The notes beneath the pieces are model-generated. The model was given only the letters and a program-made list of their open reading frames with translations. It made no database searches and had not been told where the DNA came from. Source: Sulfuricella sp. (GTDB taxonomy: Bacteria > Pseudomonadota > Gammaproteobacteria > Burkholderiales > Sulfuricellaceae). Taken from it: a DNA stretch of 6,864 bases. Position numbers and translations under genes: made by a program. The first letter of the stretch is position 1. Every line of letters begins with the position of its first letter. The stretch spans positions 1 through 6,864 of the forward strand of contig JAIOJM010000018.1 in NCBI GenBank assembly GCA_019911785.1, given 5' to 3'. This document shows positions 6,225 through 6,864 of the stretch, piece by piece.

Positions 6225-6321
6225 AAGTGGGGTAAAAGTTAATGCAGTTTTTGTGTACGCTTTGAAGCTTGGTACCCGATAGGGATACTCTCCGAAGAAA
6301 GGGCGGATCATTGCATTGTTG

Positions 6322-6516
6322 TCAGATGATTTTTTCGCCTTCGTTGATGCCATAGGCCCAAATAAAGCGACGGCCTGATCCGTCGGCTTGGGGGCCGAGT
6401 GGAAAGCGGTTTTCGTCCCTGGCTTGTTCCAGCGTCAGGTTTTTCACATGACCTGTCCTGCTTTGGTCATCCTGGTAAACCTTGTAGGCGGTGAAAGTTC
6501 CTTGTGTCTTATCCAT
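6322..6516 (-). CDS. Small hypothetical protein, 64 residues
   Basis: ATG at 6516 follows GGAG (6525-6528) with an 8-nt spacer, giving MDKTQGTFTAYKVYQDD and ending in WAYGINEGEKII. In-frame ATGs at 6549 and 6543 would add about ten hydrophobic residues but have no ribosome binding site, so the shorter form is chosen. The protein is soluble and polar, with a central LTLEQARDENRFPLG segment and an aromatic RRFIWAYGI stretch near the end; no known domain or motif was recognised. It has its own terminator at 6199-6224 and lies just upstream of the GHKL gene on the same strand. Whether the two cooperate cannot be said from position alone. Confidence 0.6.
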   Translation of the reverse strand: MDKTQGTFTAYKVYQDDQSRTGHVKNLTLEQARDENRFPLGPQADGSGRRFIWAYGINEGEKII

Positions 6517-6524
6517 CAAAATTA

Positions 6525-6540
6525 CTCCGAAAATGCGGAG
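6525..6540 (-). promoter_or_regulatory. Hairpin that includes the ribosome binding site of the 64-residue gene
   Basis: In the minus-strand transcript CTCCG and CGGAG form a 5-bp stem with a 6-nt loop, and the 3' arm is exactly the ribosome binding site used for the ATG at 6516. Folding would hide the site, so translation may be limited or switchable. The stem is short, and a regulator is not identified. Confidence 0.45.
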
Positions 6541-6544
6541 CATT

Positions 6545-6572
6545 CCCATGCGGGATTGCGTACCCGCGTGGG
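6545..6572. repeat. 10-bp near-perfect inverted repeat
   Basis: CCCATGCGGG (6545-6554) faces CCCGCGTGGG (6563-6572) over 8 nt. There is one mismatch in DNA, which becomes a T-G wobble in plus-strand RNA. It sits directly upstream of the hairpin holding the ribosome binding site and may be a leader stem or an operator. No T run follows, so it is not a terminator. Confidence 0.5.
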
Positions 6573-6670
6573 TTGGAACCAGTCTGCTGGATTATCCGCA
6601 GTGCTGGGTTGGCAAAGATAATGCCGTTGGCAGCTCATCACGCAGAACTGTAAGCGTCTTCGATCACTCG

Positions 6671-6719
6671 AAAAAACCAGTTTTCTGGCTACCCCTCATA
6701 AAAGGCCAGCTAGAAAACT
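6671..6719 (-). terminator. Second of two tandem minus-strand terminators
   Basis: Arms 6679-6690 and 6708-6719 are complementary over 12 bp with a single mismatch around a 17-nt loop. Read on the minus strand the structure is followed by GG and then six T (6676-6671). It lies about 20 nt after the first terminator in the direction of transcription. Confidence 0.55.
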
Positions 6720-6736
6720 CCCTCAAAGAGAAGGAG

Positions 6737-6769
6737 AAAACCCCATCATCCCGTTGAAAGGGCGATGGG
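6737..6769 (-). terminator. First of two tandem minus-strand terminators
   Basis: CCCATC (6742-6747) pairs with GATGGG (6764-6769), with an inner CCC/GGG stem and a small internal loop. On the minus strand it is followed by a G and then TTTT (6740-6737). It begins about 18 nt after the stop codon proposed for the partial gene at the right edge. Confidence 0.55.
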
Positions 6770-6787
6770 TGATTTGGTTGTGACAAC

Positions 6788-6864
6788 TCAAGCATGAATC
6801 TGGAACGCTTCGTGCCGTGCCAGGTTTCGACTTCGATGCAACTCGATTTCCGCGGTTCGATAGG
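6788..6864 (-). CDS. Possible 3' end of a minus-strand gene (partial)
   Basis: One minus-strand frame reads 24 codons from the window edge and ends QIHA with TGA at 6790-6788. The main support is positional: two minus-strand terminators follow within about 120 nt, which fits the end of a gene. The peptide is too short for recognition, and codon choice is not decisive. A plus-strand frame from ATG 6795 is also open to the edge but has no ribosome binding site. Confidence 0.3.
   Translation of the reverse strand, partial: YRTAEIELHRSRNLARHEAFQIHA

Noticed and set aside
5972..6226. Minus-strand frame of 84 codons in the GHKL leader
   Set aside because: It begins inside a terminator stem, overlaps the GHKL start in another frame and has no ribosome binding site.
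5689..6282. Plus-strand open frame of 197 codons covering the GHKL N-terminus and leader
   Set aside because: It runs antisense through the Bergerat-fold coding region and through the terminator and leader hairpins, with no domain seen.
6584..6601. Imperfect palindrome centred on GGATTATCC as an operator
   Set aside because: One arm lacks a base, no promoter is recognisable beside it, and no second copy occurs in the window.
6795..6864. Plus-strand gene starting at ATG 6795 and running off the edge
   Set aside because: The frame is open, but no ribosome binding site precedes it and the adjacent terminators point to minus-strand transcription; only sequence beyond the edge can settle it.
1..6864. 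CRISPR array, tRNA or tandem direct repeats
   Set aside because: No regularly spaced repeats or tRNA-like cloverleaf sequences were found on reading through the window.

Overview
The window looks like an accessory segment of a mobile element (integrative conjugative element or conjugative plasmid) from a moderately GC-rich Gram-negative bacterium, most likely a beta- or gammaproteobacterium. Supporting signs are strong AAGGAG-type ribosome binding sites, tightly packed genes, and a gene set typical of element maintenance: a Gp3/recombination-directionality-factor-like protein, a RecE-type PD-(D/E)XK exonuclease, an exonuclease VII large-subunit homologue, a DUF1643 protein, a CxxC/CxxC zinc-ribbon protein and a stand-alone GHKL ATPase. 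No ribosomal RNA, tRNA, CRISPR array, transposase, integrase or housekeeping gene is visible, so the species and element cannot be named.

Layout. (1) Positions 1-1411, plus strand: the tail of an unseen gene, then the RDF-like protein and a DUF1643 protein 12 nt later, apparently one operon. (2) Positions 1408-2466, minus strand: a membrane-anchored XseA-like protein, convergent with the DUF1643 gene; the two stop codons overlap in a CTAG palindrome. (3) Positions 2467-2764: a divergent intergenic region. (4) Positions 2765-4319, plus strand: RecE-like nuclease, zinc-ribbon protein, and an overlapping 20-codon ORF with a good ribosome binding site. (5) Positions 4274-4370: a structured convergent junction with a 13-bp perfect inverted repeat and the terminator of the next gene. 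(6) Positions 4371-6014, minus strand: a 547-residue GHKL ATPase with a long structured leader. (7) Positions 6199-6864, minus strand: a terminator, a 64-residue hypothetical protein whose ribosome binding site lies in a hairpin, two tandem terminators, and probably the 3' end of another minus-strand gene running off the right edge.

How it may work together (inference). The left two thirds form a DNA-recombination module: a possible regulator of integrase direction, a double-strand exonuclease able to make recombinogenic ends, and a single-strand-exonuclease homologue tethered to the membrane. The right third is a separately terminated minus-strand cassette built around a GHKL ATPase of unknown role. 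The least ordinary items are the XseA-like protein, which has a shortened coiled coil, a C-terminal membrane helix and Asn where the family has a key Asp, and the GHKL cassette with its RNA structures.
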